Source of the DNA: Streptomyces sp. ISL-100
GTDB lineage: Bacteria; Actinomycetota; Actinomycetes; Streptomycetales; Streptomycetaceae
Assembly: GCF_018614615.1 (NCBI RefSeq)
Contig: NZ_JAGGOK010000018.1
Location: forward strand, 1 to 64,000
Direction: 5' to 3'
Length of the DNA: 64,000 bases
The position numbers and the translations under genes are program-made. Positions 18,901-29,032 of the stretch are shown in pieces (the first letter of the stretch is position 1; each line of letters starts with the position of its first letter). Under the pieces are notes generated by a model, which searched no databases, had not been told where the DNA came from, and was given only the letters and a program-made list of their open reading frames with translations.

Positions 18901-19841
18901 ACCGCTACTTCTCCACACCGGAGACGGCGGCCCCCGAGTTCGCCGGCTCGTACGGCGGCGTCATTCACGAGATGACGGAGGCGCGCGACGTACGGATGGG
19001 GATGTACGGCCACAGCAACCAGGTCGCCCACCACGCGACGTACATGTACAACGCGGCCGGCAAGCCCTGGAAGACGCAGGAGAAGGTTCGCGAGGTCCTG
19101 TCGCGCCTCTACACCGGCAGCGAGATCGGCCAGGGCTACCACGGCGACGAGGACAACGGCGAGCAGTCCGCCTGGTACCTCTTCTCCTCGCTCGGCTTCT
19201 ACCCGCTGGTCATGGGCAGCGGCGAGTACGCGATCGGCTCGCCCCTCTTCACCAAGACGACCGTGCACCTGGAGAACGGCCGCGACCTTGTGGTCAAGGC
19301 TCCGAAGAACAGCGCGAAGAACATCTACGTCCAGGGCCTCAAGGTCAACGGCAAGCCGTGGAAGTCCACCGCGCTCCCGCACGACATCCTCGCGCGCGGC
19401 GGGACGCTGGAGTTCGACATGGGCCCCGAGCCGTCCTCGTGGGGTACGGGCAAGAACGCCGCACCCGTCTCCATCACGCAGGACGACAAGGTGCCCGCGC
19501 CGCGCGGCGACGCGATCACGGGCTCGGGCCCGCTGTTCGACAACTCCTCGGCCACGGAAGGGCAGTTCACCTCGCTCGACCTGCCGGTGACCGGTCCGGT
19601 CCAGGCGCTCCAGTACACCCTCACCTCCTCGGACCGCACGAAGGCCCCGGCCGCCTGGGTGCTCCAGGGGTCCGGTGACGGCGAGAAGTGGACGGAGCTG
19701 GACAAGCGCTCGGGCGAGTCCTTCGCCTGGGACCAGCAGACCAGGGCGTTCACGGTGGACGACCCGGGTACGTACCGCCACTACCGCCTGGTCGTGGCGG
19801 GGGGCGGGGCAATGGCGGCGGAGATAGAGCTGCTGCGGTAA
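15954..19841 (+). CDS. Secreted GH92 alpha-mannosidase with discoidin-like domains
   Basis: A 1295-residue exported glycosidase. Sec signal peptide at residues 1-34 (AAAVTAAALLLAVTAPSAAA). Residues 75-230 are a carbohydrate-binding F5/8-type (CBM32-like) domain, repeated at about 1170-1295. The GH92 catalytic region (about 380-1150) includes GTNSSGAFSRGNNIPATAVPHGFNFWTP, the HSNQVAHH motif and GDEDNGEQSAWYLFSSLGFYP, which carries the catalytic acid residues of this calcium-dependent exo-alpha-mannosidase family. It trims mannose from glycoproteins or fungal mannans outside the cell. A run of FSSSFSSSFESSFE repeats follows the signal. ATG lies behind AAGGGGAGGAA. Its stop codon abuts the stop of the convergent gene with no gap. 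Confidence 0.93.
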   Translation: MQYRPRYGQGHGAAAVTAAALLLAVTAPSAAAARPAGQPVAQPSRPAPADQTFSSSFSSSFESSFEADEPQPDWRNTVEVEPGGEKRASGVDGGYSAGIPGNVTDRVVELRASSENTGGGEVKENLVDVQAATKWLAFEPTAWIEFDLDEPAKVMKYALTSANDHAERDPKDWTLKGSADGKEWKVLDSREGQTFAKRFETKTYDFENTTAYAHYRLEITRNNGASGITQLADVQFSNGDTSTPAPEDMRSQVDRGPSGSPTAKAGAGFTGKRALRYAGTHKPEDRAYSYNKVFDVDTRVTRDTELSYRVFPSLPETDLNYPATNVSVDLAFTDGTYLSDLRAVDQHGAVLSPQGQGASKTLYVNQWNHKASRIGAVAAGKTVDRILVAYDSPKGPAKFSGWVDDISIAVKAPEKRLAHFSDYVSTTRGTNSSGAFSRGNNIPATAVPHGFNFWTPVTNAASTSWLYDYARANNSDNLPTIQAFSASHEPSPWMGDRQTFQLMPSTVAGTPDAGRKARALPFRHDNETAKPHEYGVTFENGLKAEMTPTDHAAMMRFTYPGDDASIIFDNVSNDGGLTLDPATRSFTGFSDVKSGLSTGATRLFVYGVFDAPVTEGGKLSGGGGDDVTGYLRFKPGADRQVTLRLATSLISVDQAKKNLADEIPADTRYERIKDLAQDAWDDILGRVEVEGASRDRLTTLYSSLYRLYLYPNSGFENTGTKARPKQQYASPFSKQTGPDTPTHTGAKIVDGEVYVNNGFWDTYRTTWPAYSFLTPEKAGKLVDGFVQQYKDGGWISRWSSPGYADLMTGTSSDVAFADAYVKGVDFDAGAAYEAALKNATVVPPFSGVGRKGMKTSPFTGYASTETHEGLSWSLEGYLNDYGLAKMGEALYAKTKKARYKEESAYFLNRARNYVKLFDDKAGFFQGRDLKGDWRVPSDKFDPRVWGYDYTETNGWGYAFTAPQDSRGLANLYGGRPGLGDKLDRYFSTPETAAPEFAGSYGGVIHEMTEARDVRMGMYGHSNQVAHHATYMYNAAGKPWKTQEKVREVLSRLYTGSEIGQGYHGDEDNGEQSAWYLFSSLGFYPLVMGSGEYAIGSPLFTKTTVHLENGRDLVVKAPKNSAKNIYVQGLKVNGKPWKSTALPHDILARGGTLEFDMGPEPSSWGTGKNAAPVSITQDDKVPAPRGDAITGSGPLFDNSSATEGQFTSLDLPVTGPVQALQYTLTSSDRTKAPAAWVLQGSGDGEKWTELDKRSGESFAWDQQTRAFTVDDPGTYRHYRLVVAGGGAMAAEIELLR

Positions 19842-21371
19842 CTACTCCAGCAGTTTCACGAACCGGTACCTGCCCCACTCGTCCGCCGGCCGGACCGAGC
19901 CCCGGGCTCGCAGCTCCACCAGCACCATGGGGCGGCCGGCCGGTTCACCGGTCGCCTGGTCGAAGGCGATCGGGCCGCTGACGCCACGGACCGGGTTGCC
20001 GCGGTTGATCTGTCCCAGCTCGTTGCGGACGGTCTCCGCGGTGACCCGGTCCCTGCCGTACGTCTGAAGTGCCTGGCGGGCGGCGGCCCCCACCGTGTAG
20101 ACGGCGTCGCGGCCGAGCATCGCCTGGCCGTCGCCGAGGTCCTTGGGCGTACCACCGTGCACCCGGAGGTAGCTCTCCTCGAAGGCGGCGTACGGGCCGC
20201 CGCCCTTGCCGTACAGCCGTGTCGGCACCTCGGGGTGGGTGTACGCGGTGTAGTACACCCGCAGTCCGCTGTCCTGCCAGCGCCGTCCCAGTTCCTTGAG
20301 CTCGGGGCCGGGCGGCTCGTCGTCGGAGGCGCTGTCGAAGTAGACGCCCGCCGTGCTCGATCCGGACAGCACCGTGACGGGGCAGCGGCGGCCGCCGGAG
20401 CCCGCGGCCTCTATGAGTCTGCGGATCTCCCGGCCGCGCCCCTCGAAGAACACGGCGTCGGGCGGGTCGGCGGCATCGCAGATCTTGTTGGCGACGCCCA
20501 GCAACGCGTTGCCCGCGCCGCCGTCGCCGCCGGACCAGAACGGGATGACCTCGTCGTCGACCTTCAGGCCCGCCTTTCTGGCGGCCGCGTCGAAGCCCGC
20601 GTCGAGCGCGGAGTTGTACTCGTCGCCCTTCTTCCAGTCCCTGACCTCCTGGACGCGGTAACCGGGGTTCTTGTCCTGGAGCCGCTTCAAGTACCGGACG
20701 GCGGCGGCCGCTTGTGCCTTGGCCGGAAAGGACACCCGGAAGAACTCGGGCGGGGTGGAGGCGAGCGCGTCGGCGGCGACCGTCGCGCCCACGGTGGGGA
20801 TCCGCGCGGCCCGCAGGTTCTCGACGGCCTTCTTGGTGTGCGCGTTGCTCTGCCCTATTCCCGCGACCGCAACCAGCCGGTCCTCGGCGCGGCGTTCGAT
20901 GAGCTTGGCGGCGACCCTCTCGGCGTGGGCGTCACCCCTGCCGGTGTTGACCAGGAGCAGCTGGATGCGCGGCAGGGTGTCCCGGTCGGAGTTGAGGGCG
21001 AGCTGCGCGAGATGGGCACCGGTCACCGCCTGGCGTGTCGTCTCGCGGCCGCGGTCCTCGCTGCCGCCCGACATGGGCTCCATGTAGGCGACGGTCACGG
21101 ACCGCTCGCCCGACGCGTCGACTTTGCGGTTCTCCTCGTGGATGCGCGCGCTGATGTCTTCCAGACCGGGGAAGGCGTACGAGCCGTCGCTCACGCCGAC
21201 GCATTCGCCGCCGCCGGTCCTTTCCACGCCGTCGGCACACTGCGTCCAGTTCCGGTACGCCCAGGCTCCGCCGAAGACGAGAGCGGCCGCCACGACGAGC
21301 GCGACGGCGACCCGCAGGCCCCAGTTGGGCGGTGCTTCGGGCAGCTGGATCACACGCTGGTTCACTGCCAC
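19842..21371 (-). CDS. Membrane-anchored periplasmic-binding-protein-like receptor
   Basis: A 509-residue protein. Residues 1-20 are cytoplasmic, 21-42 form one transmembrane anchor (LRVAVALVVAAALVFGGAWAY) without lipobox or clear cleavage site, and the rest is an extracytoplasmic type-I binding-protein fold like that of LivK receptors: VTVAYMEPMSGG, LLLVNTGRGDAHAERVA, VAVAGIGQSNAHTKKAVENL, PTVGATVAADALASTPPEFFRV, AVFFEGRGREIRRLIEA. The usual ABC permease and ATPase partners are absent; instead it is co-transcribed with an NTPase whose 3' end it overlaps by 10 bp (GTG start behind GGGAGATGCC). I infer that it senses an external ligand and signals inward rather than feeding a transporter. Function is unknown. 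Confidence 0.75.
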   Translation of the reverse strand: MAVNQRVIQLPEAPPNWGLRVAVALVVAAALVFGGAWAYRNWTQCADGVERTGGGECVGVSDGSYAFPGLEDISARIHEENRKVDASGERSVTVAYMEPMSGGSEDRGRETTRQAVTGAHLAQLALNSDRDTLPRIQLLLVNTGRGDAHAERVAAKLIERRAEDRLVAVAGIGQSNAHTKKAVENLRAARIPTVGATVAADALASTPPEFFRVSFPAKAQAAAAVRYLKRLQDKNPGYRVQEVRDWKKGDEYNSALDAGFDAAARKAGLKVDDEVIPFWSGGDGGAGNALLGVANKICDAADPPDAVFFEGRGREIRRLIEAAGSGGRRCPVTVLSGSSTAGVYFDSASDDEPPGPELKELGRRWQDSGLRVYYTAYTHPEVPTRLYGKGGGPYAAFEESYLRVHGGTPKDLGDGQAMLGRDAVYTVGAAARQALQTYGRDRVTAETVRNELGQINRGNPVRGVSGPIAFDQATGEPAGRPMVLVELRARGSVRPADEWGRYRFVKLLE

Positions 21372-23350
21372 GGCATCTCCCTGTAGTGGCCCGCCCTGTT
21401 CAGCAGTACGGAGGTCCAGGCCACCCGGTCCGGCAGGACATGGGTGTCGGCGGACACCAGCGTGTGCAGCCGGGCGTTGATCTCGGTGTAGAGCTCCGCG
21501 TACGGATCGCCGAGCGGGTCCCGGTAGGGGTCTCCCACCCGGTCCGGCTCCAGTGGTTCGGGGGCGATCCAGCTCGCCGCGAGGAGCCGGGTGACGGTGC
21601 GCAGGCGCGCGTCGACGCCCTCGCCGCCCAGGCCCAGGTGCCGTACGAACCGCTCGAACGGCCCCCAGGGCCCTGTCAGGGTGCCCGGCGCCTCGCCGCC
21701 CACGACGGACGCGGGCAGCGGCGCCCTGCGCAGCCGGGCCAGTTCCGCGTACCAGTCCTTGGGGCCGACCTGTTCGATGAGCCCGTCGAGGTACGCGGCA
21801 GCGGCGGGCAGATCGCCGCAGGCCAGGGCGTGGTACGCGGCGGCTCCCGGCTCGTCGAGACCCTCGGCCTCCGCGCGCCGGCGGGCGTGCACGGCCGCCG
21901 GGTCGTCCAGGGCGTACCTCAAGAGGCGGCGCAGCAGGGGGTGGGGTGTTTCGACAGGGCCGTCGGCCGCCTCGTCACCGGTGTCGAGGTGCAGGGTGCG
22001 CAGGGGGTCCGTACAGAAGGTGTTGAAGGACTGCTGGACGGCCACGCCCGCCGCCAGCAGCTCCGGGGTGACCTGGGCCTGGGCGAGGTCGGGGACGACG
22101 GAGGCGCGCAGGAGGGCCTGGTACAGCTCGCTCTCCTGGTGCTCCAGGCCGAACGGGAGCAGCCGTTCCAGCAGACGTCCTGCGAGCCCGTTGGAGCGGG
22201 CGAAGATCTGCCGCAGCCGTACTTCCCACGGCACGGCGCGGTCGAATTCGAGGAGTCCGGCCAGTACCTGCCGGGTACCTTCGGGCTGGCCGCGGGTGAG
22301 TTCGTACACGGCCCAGCCGAGCCAGCGCGTGCCGTTCTCGACGCGGGGCGGGGAGATCGCGTCCGCCTCCTCCAGGATGTCCCTGGCCTGGAGGTCGACC
22401 TCGGCCCTCGTCAGGTCGGGCAGGCGGCCGACGCTCAGTCCCTCGTCGATCGGCTGCGGGGCGAAGGCGGGAGGGGACTGCGGGCCGACGGGGACGGCGG
22501 GCAGTCCGTGCGGGTAGCTGCCGGCGGTGGCGAGCACGACCAGCGGGTCGGTGGTGGCCGTGCGGGCCTCGCGCAGCAGACGCAGGACGTCGCGGCCGAG
22601 CCGGTTGTCGATGTTGTCGAGGAGGACGAGGCTGCGTACGGCCCAGTCCTTCTTGCGGTAGCAGCGGCGCAGGTCGTCGAGCAGGGCCCGGCAGACGAAC
22701 TGCTCGGCGAAGCCCCGCTGGCCGGGCGGGCCCTCGTTGTAGGCGCGGTTCAGGGCGACGAGGAGGCCGAGTCCGGCTCCGGCGGTACGGCCGCGCAGGA
22801 CCGGTGACAGCCTGAGCCTGGTGCGCGCCAGGATGCCGCTCTGCCCGGCGAGCGGCAGCAGTTGCAGTACGTAGCCCACGGCGGCCGGCAGGCCCGCCAC
22901 GCCGGCGGCGATCTGGGCGAGTTGCAGTACGAGGCCCAGCCACCCGCTGCGCGGCCGGGACAGTTCCGCGCCGACGGCTCTCCTGGCCGCCTCGTCGCTG
23001 AGCCCTCTGATCTGTACCGACAGGGCCTGCACGACGATGTCGAAGGCCCGGAACTGCAGGTTCTTCACCTGGGGGTCGTGCTGCGGAAGCCCGGCGGCGA
23101 TGGCGGCGAGCACGTCGACGGGCTGTTCGTTCCTCCCGGCGCGCTCGGCCACGTCCAGCCACGCGCGCGGGACGCCCTGCGCCCAGCCGTACAGGTGCTC
23201 CAGCAGGGTCGTCTTGCCGCTGCCGCGCGGCCCGAGCAGCAGGGTGACCGGTCGTCGCGGGGCTGCGTCGGGCCCCGGCAGCAGCAGGGACTCGACGTGC
23301 GCCTCGACGGACCGGTCGCGCGCGGACTGTCCGGGCCAGCTTCTCGGCAT
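21362..23350 (-). CDS. P-loop NTPase (STAND/AAA-like) with helical repeats
   Basis: A 662-residue protein. Walker A is LLGPRGSGKTTLLEHLYGW near residue 45; the Walker B-like strand is SLVLLDNID (near 250), followed by LVVLATAGSY (sensor 1-like). A hydrophobic stretch LGLVLQLAQIAAGVAGLPAAVGYVLQLLPLAG (about 150-180) may be one or two membrane helices. The C-terminal half is alpha-helical and resembles the winged-helix/helical-repeat arm of STAND switches. The ATG at 23350 has a strong GGGGGGAGG site; a TTG at 23413 would add 21 residues without one. It is translationally coupled to the binding-protein-like gene. No known system is matched with certainty. Confidence 0.75.
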   Translation of the reverse strand: MPRSWPGQSARDRSVEAHVESLLLPGPDAAPRRPVTLLLGPRGSGKTTLLEHLYGWAQGVPRAWLDVAERAGRNEQPVDVLAAIAAGLPQHDPQVKNLQFRAFDIVVQALSVQIRGLSDEAARRAVGAELSRPRSGWLGLVLQLAQIAAGVAGLPAAVGYVLQLLPLAGQSGILARTRLRLSPVLRGRTAGAGLGLLVALNRAYNEGPPGQRGFAEQFVCRALLDDLRRCYRKKDWAVRSLVLLDNIDNRLGRDVLRLLREARTATTDPLVVLATAGSYPHGLPAVPVGPQSPPAFAPQPIDEGLSVGRLPDLTRAEVDLQARDILEEADAISPPRVENGTRWLGWAVYELTRGQPEGTRQVLAGLLEFDRAVPWEVRLRQIFARSNGLAGRLLERLLPFGLEHQESELYQALLRASVVPDLAQAQVTPELLAAGVAVQQSFNTFCTDPLRTLHLDTGDEAADGPVETPHPLLRRLLRYALDDPAAVHARRRAEAEGLDEPGAAAYHALACGDLPAAAAYLDGLIEQVGPKDWYAELARLRRAPLPASVVGGEAPGTLTGPWGPFERFVRHLGLGGEGVDARLRTVTRLLAASWIAPEPLEPDRVGDPYRDPLGDPYAELYTEINARLHTLVSADTHVLPDRVAWTSVLLNRAGHYREMPWQ

Positions 23351-23457
23351 GCGCCGACCTCCCCCCGAGGGACCCGCGGCGGTGCGGGTCGTGGTCGAGG
23401 GGACAATACTCAATCACAGCAGGCGAGTTGCAACCCGTGTGGCTCAAAAACCACAGG

Positions 23458-23490
23458 AGGGCCGCACCCCGGTTCAGGGGGTGCGGCCCT
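23458..23490 (-). terminator. Terminator of acnA
   Basis: Thirteen-bp perfect stem with a 7-base loop, followed on the minus strand by a short T-run (GGTTTTTGAG), 22 bases past the acnA stop. Confidence 0.88.
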
Positions 23491-23511
23491 TTGGTGTTCA
23501 GCCGGTGACGA

Positions 23512-26268
<2,757 letters not shown>

Positions 26269-26306
26269 TTACCGCATCCTGCCGCCACGACCCCCTGGCC
26301 ATCCGC

Positions 26307-26337
26307 TAAGGTAAGACTTAGTTAGGTCACCCTTACC
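26307..26337. promoter_or_regulatory. Iron-box-like repeat upstream of acnA
   Basis: An inverted repeat GGTAAG...CTTACC encloses ACTTAGTTAGGTCACC. It keeps much of the DtxR/DmdR box TTAGGTTAGGCTCACCTAA but is one base short in the spacer. It lies 70-100 bp upstream of the acnA GTG. Iron control of an iron-sulfur aconitase is biologically reasonable; the match is imperfect. Confidence 0.4.
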
Positions 26338-26367
26338 GGTCGGCGGCTGCGGTACGCCTTCGGCAGA

Positions 26368-26385
26368 TATCTCGATGTCGAGATA
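26368..26385. promoter_or_regulatory. Palindromic operator TATCTCGA-TG-TCGAGATA
   Basis: A perfect 8-bp inverted repeat with a 2-base centre, 130 bp upstream of the acnA start and beyond the protease gene end. Half-sites TATCTC and GAGATA, six bases apart, recur in front of the XRE-MurA gene at 29005-29022. Confidence 0.6.
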
Positions 26386-26453
26386 ACTCTAGTACATGGC
26401 CGCAACCCGGTCATGCCCGGACCGCCCTCAGCACGCAGCGGGCACTCGACAGA

Positions 26454-26488
26454 GGGACGGGCCGGCATGTGCCCCGGTTGCCCGTCCC
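26454..26488 (-). terminator. Terminator of the metzincin gene
   Basis: Nine-bp stem GGGACGGGC/GCCCGTCCC with a 17-base loop just past the stop at 26507. An alternative stem GGGCCGGC/GCCGGCCC overlaps it (26459-26504). Confidence 0.65.
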
Positions 26489-26506
26489 TGCCCGTCGCCG
26501 GCCCTC

Positions 26507-28735
26507 TTACCGGCGCTCACCCCCGGGGAGCGTGTCCCTGAGGTGCTGCGCCTGGGCCCTGATGTCCCGCCGGACCGAGGGGTTGTGTGTCCTCTCGCCG
26601 AGGATGGACACCATGTCGTCCACGGTTTGCCGGGCCTGCTCGATGCGGCCCGCCCTGGCCTCCATGCGGGCGCGGCGCTTCATCACCCAGCCCAGGGTGA
26701 TGTTGTCGACGCCTCGGTTCTCCAGTGAGGCGTTCACGACCTTGTTCAGCTGGTCGATGCTCTCCTGGGAGGCGGCTTCCTTGATGAACGGTTTCTTGTC
26801 CGCCGGCAGGTACTTGAAGTCCCGGGAGGCGTTCGCCCCCTTGGCCAGCGCCGGGTAGACGGCGAGGGGGTGGTCCGGGTACTGGGCGAGCACTTCCTCC
26901 AGCGCGTCCTGCCCGGGGGTGAGCGATTCGCTGTGGGAGCCGAGGAGGTAGAAGAGCATGCCCTGGTCGTCGCCCATCATCAGCTCGGCGACGTTCTCGT
27001 CCTCGTCGGTGTGGGGCGAACGGACGGTCACGTGGTGGACCTGGGAGAGCACCCGCGAACCGTCCGAGGCGACGTACTGGGCCCGCAGCTGATACCGGCC
27101 GGGCTGCTGGAAGTACAGGCCGTCCTTGCCGTAGCCGATGTACGTGCTCTTGTAGATCGCCGGCCGTTCACTGTCGAGCCGGACCTCGGCGGCGTCGTCC
27201 ACACAGCGCGTCAGCGGTGGCCGGTAGGTCTTGATATCGCCGGAGGGAGTGCAGATGGCGATGGTGACGAAGCCCTCCTCGGGGTGCAGCCGCCCGTGCG
27301 TGGTGCGTCCGTTCAGGTCGGTGGTGGACAGCTTGAGTTCGACGACGACCGGCTGCCCGAACAGGAAGGTGCTCGGCGAGCGAAGCTCCAGGGCGAGGCC
27401 GGAGTTGTTCACCAGCGGATCGCCGAACAGGGCTGCGTCGGTCTCGGCGGCGCCCACGCCGAAGGGGTTCCCTCCCATGGCCACATCGCGATAGAAGCCG
27501 TGCCTGAGGTGGAGAAGCTCGTTGTCGGTGAACTGGAACGGGAAGGCCGCCCAGTAGGCGGGCGCTCCACCCGGCGCCGGAGGCGGGGGCTGGTACCGCT
27601 GCGCGTAGTTCATCCACGAGAGGTCTCCCAGACCACCGTTGGGGCCCAGCGGTTGCGGAGGACTGGCGGAGTTCTTCAGCCAGGAGTGGTGCAGATTGAA
27701 GGCGTGGCCGAGTTCATGGACGTAGGTGCGCAGCTGCGCCCGCTGACTGGCGGGGTCGGATCCCTTGATGGCGTTGTGGAAGACCGCACAGCCCTGCCGC
27801 TGGAAGGATCCCCCGAAATCGAACATGATCCCTCGGGTGTCGTCGTCCACGTAAGCGGTGGCCATCAGCGTCCACACCCGCCACAGGGCGGCGTCCTTCC
27901 AGAGGCTGAAGTGGTTGACCATCGCGTTGTGCAGCTCGGACGGGTCCCACCTCGCGTCGGGGCCGGCCCCGTGGAAGGGGATGACGTTGGGAGCGCCGGC
28001 CACCTGCATCTCGATGCCTGCCTCCTCGAACGCCTTCGGCACGGTGAGGGTGCGCGGGGGGCTCGACGGCGGCTGAGGCAGGGAGCCGGTGTCGTAAGAG
28101 ATGAAGGGGACGGTCCCGGCGACGGAGTCCTGTTCGAGTTGGACACTGCGGAAGTGCGGTGAGACGAACGAACAGAGGTACGTCGCACTGGGCGCCGCTC
28201 CCGGCCCTGCTGAGAACTGAACGGTGGCGATGCCCGGCGTGGGCGGGAAGCCCGTCCCGCGGGGAATGGTCACCCGCATGTGCCGCGAGCCGATGGGGAA
28301 GCTGAACCTTCCCTGCCCTTCCAGCTTCACCGCGCCGGGCTCCTGCGTGATCGTCGGGGCCTCGACGACGAAGGACCCGGCATAGCTGGAGGTGGCTCCG
28401 CTGCTCTGGAAGAAGTCGCCGCTCACGCGCATCGCCGGCCGGAGGCCGTCCACGTCGACACGGAGTTCCAGCTGGGTTCCGGCGCCGGCACTGCGGTAGC
28501 GGCCGCGCACCAGGCGCTTCACCGGATGCGCCGTCGCCCTGAGCGCGGCGTGCGCCTCCAGTTGCGCCACCCTCGCCTGAAGCTGGACAGCCTGTTCACC
28601 GCCTTCCAGCTCTGCGGCGGCGGTCTTTTCCCGGAGTTCCGCCATCTCCTGCCGCGCCGCCAGGTCCTCGAGCTCGATCTCCTGTGATGCCTGAGCCTCG
28701 CCGTTGAGCGCCGTTGGGTCGGTGATCATCGTCAT
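26507..28735 (-). CDS. Leaderless metzincin-type zinc metalloprotease
   Basis: A 742-residue protein. Residues 17-63 form a Glu/Ala/Gln-rich coiled coil, followed by beta-rich domains (about 75-200) and the catalytic domain: YVHELGHAFNLHHSW near residue 340 gives HExxHxxxxxH, and LSWMNY near 373 supplies a Met-turn, together defining a metzincin zinc site. The C-terminal 300 residues contain a beta-sandwich region (LELRSPSTFLFGQPVVVELKLS) and helical repeats with ASRDFKYLPADKKPF. There is no signal peptide or membrane anchor, which is unusual for such a protease. The ATG follows AAGGAGC. It is monocistronic and divergent from the XRE-MurA gene. Substrate and export route are unknown. Confidence 0.8.
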   Translation of the reverse strand: MTMITDPTALNGEAQASQEIELEDLAARQEMAELREKTAAAELEGGEQAVQLQARVAQLEAHAALRATAHPVKRLVRGRYRSAGAGTQLELRVDVDGLRPAMRVSGDFFQSSGATSSYAGSFVVEAPTITQEPGAVKLEGQGRFSFPIGSRHMRVTIPRGTGFPPTPGIATVQFSAGPGAAPSATYLCSFVSPHFRSVQLEQDSVAGTVPFISYDTGSLPQPPSSPPRTLTVPKAFEEAGIEMQVAGAPNVIPFHGAGPDARWDPSELHNAMVNHFSLWKDAALWRVWTLMATAYVDDDTRGIMFDFGGSFQRQGCAVFHNAIKGSDPASQRAQLRTYVHELGHAFNLHHSWLKNSASPPQPLGPNGGLGDLSWMNYAQRYQPPPPAPGGAPAYWAAFPFQFTDNELLHLRHGFYRDVAMGGNPFGVGAAETDAALFGDPLVNNSGLALELRSPSTFLFGQPVVVELKLSTTDLNGRTTHGRLHPEEGFVTIAICTPSGDIKTYRPPLTRCVDDAAEVRLDSERPAIYKSTYIGYGKDGLYFQQPGRYQLRAQYVASDGSRVLSQVHHVTVRSPHTDEDENVAELMMGDDQGMLFYLLGSHSESLTPGQDALEEVLAQYPDHPLAVYPALAKGANASRDFKYLPADKKPFIKEAASQESIDQLNKVVNASLENRGVDNITLGWVMKRRARMEARAGRIEQARQTVDDMVSILGERTHNPSVRRDIRAQAQHLRDTLPGGERR

Positions 28736-29032
28736 GCGGTACGTGCTCCTTCTGCTTGGGCTTCTTTGGCTTCTTGGGCCACGACCCCTGGGAAGGAAGC
28801 GAGACGGGGCTCGATCTGCCGGCCGACTTCCTCAGCCCACCACAGCGATGCGGAACCTTCGCGTCACATGCGCCCGTCCAGGTGGCACATGGGGCGCCGA
28901 GGGCCTGAAGCGGCGTCACGACCCTGCGCACCCTTTTCGGTTCAACTACAACATTTCACCCGACACGCCCATATCGGCCGCCACATCCACCCCACGCGAG
29001 GCGTCATCTCATATCTGAGATAACCTGCCGCT
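28736..29032. other. Divergent promoter region, protease / XRE-MurA
   Basis: A 297-bp intergenic region of lowered GC. Apart from the operator at 29005-29022 I see no open frame with coding bias and no further repeat. Confidence 0.6.
29005..29022. promoter_or_regulatory. Operator ATCTC-ATATCT-GAGATA at the XRE-MurA start
   Basis: The inverted repeat ATCTCA-TATC-TGAGAT, only 11 bases before the ATG at 29033, overlaps where a promoter or ribosome site would be. It shares half-sites and spacing with the acnA palindrome; only the outermost base differs. Autoregulation by the gene's own XRE domain is the simplest idea. Confidence 0.55.
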
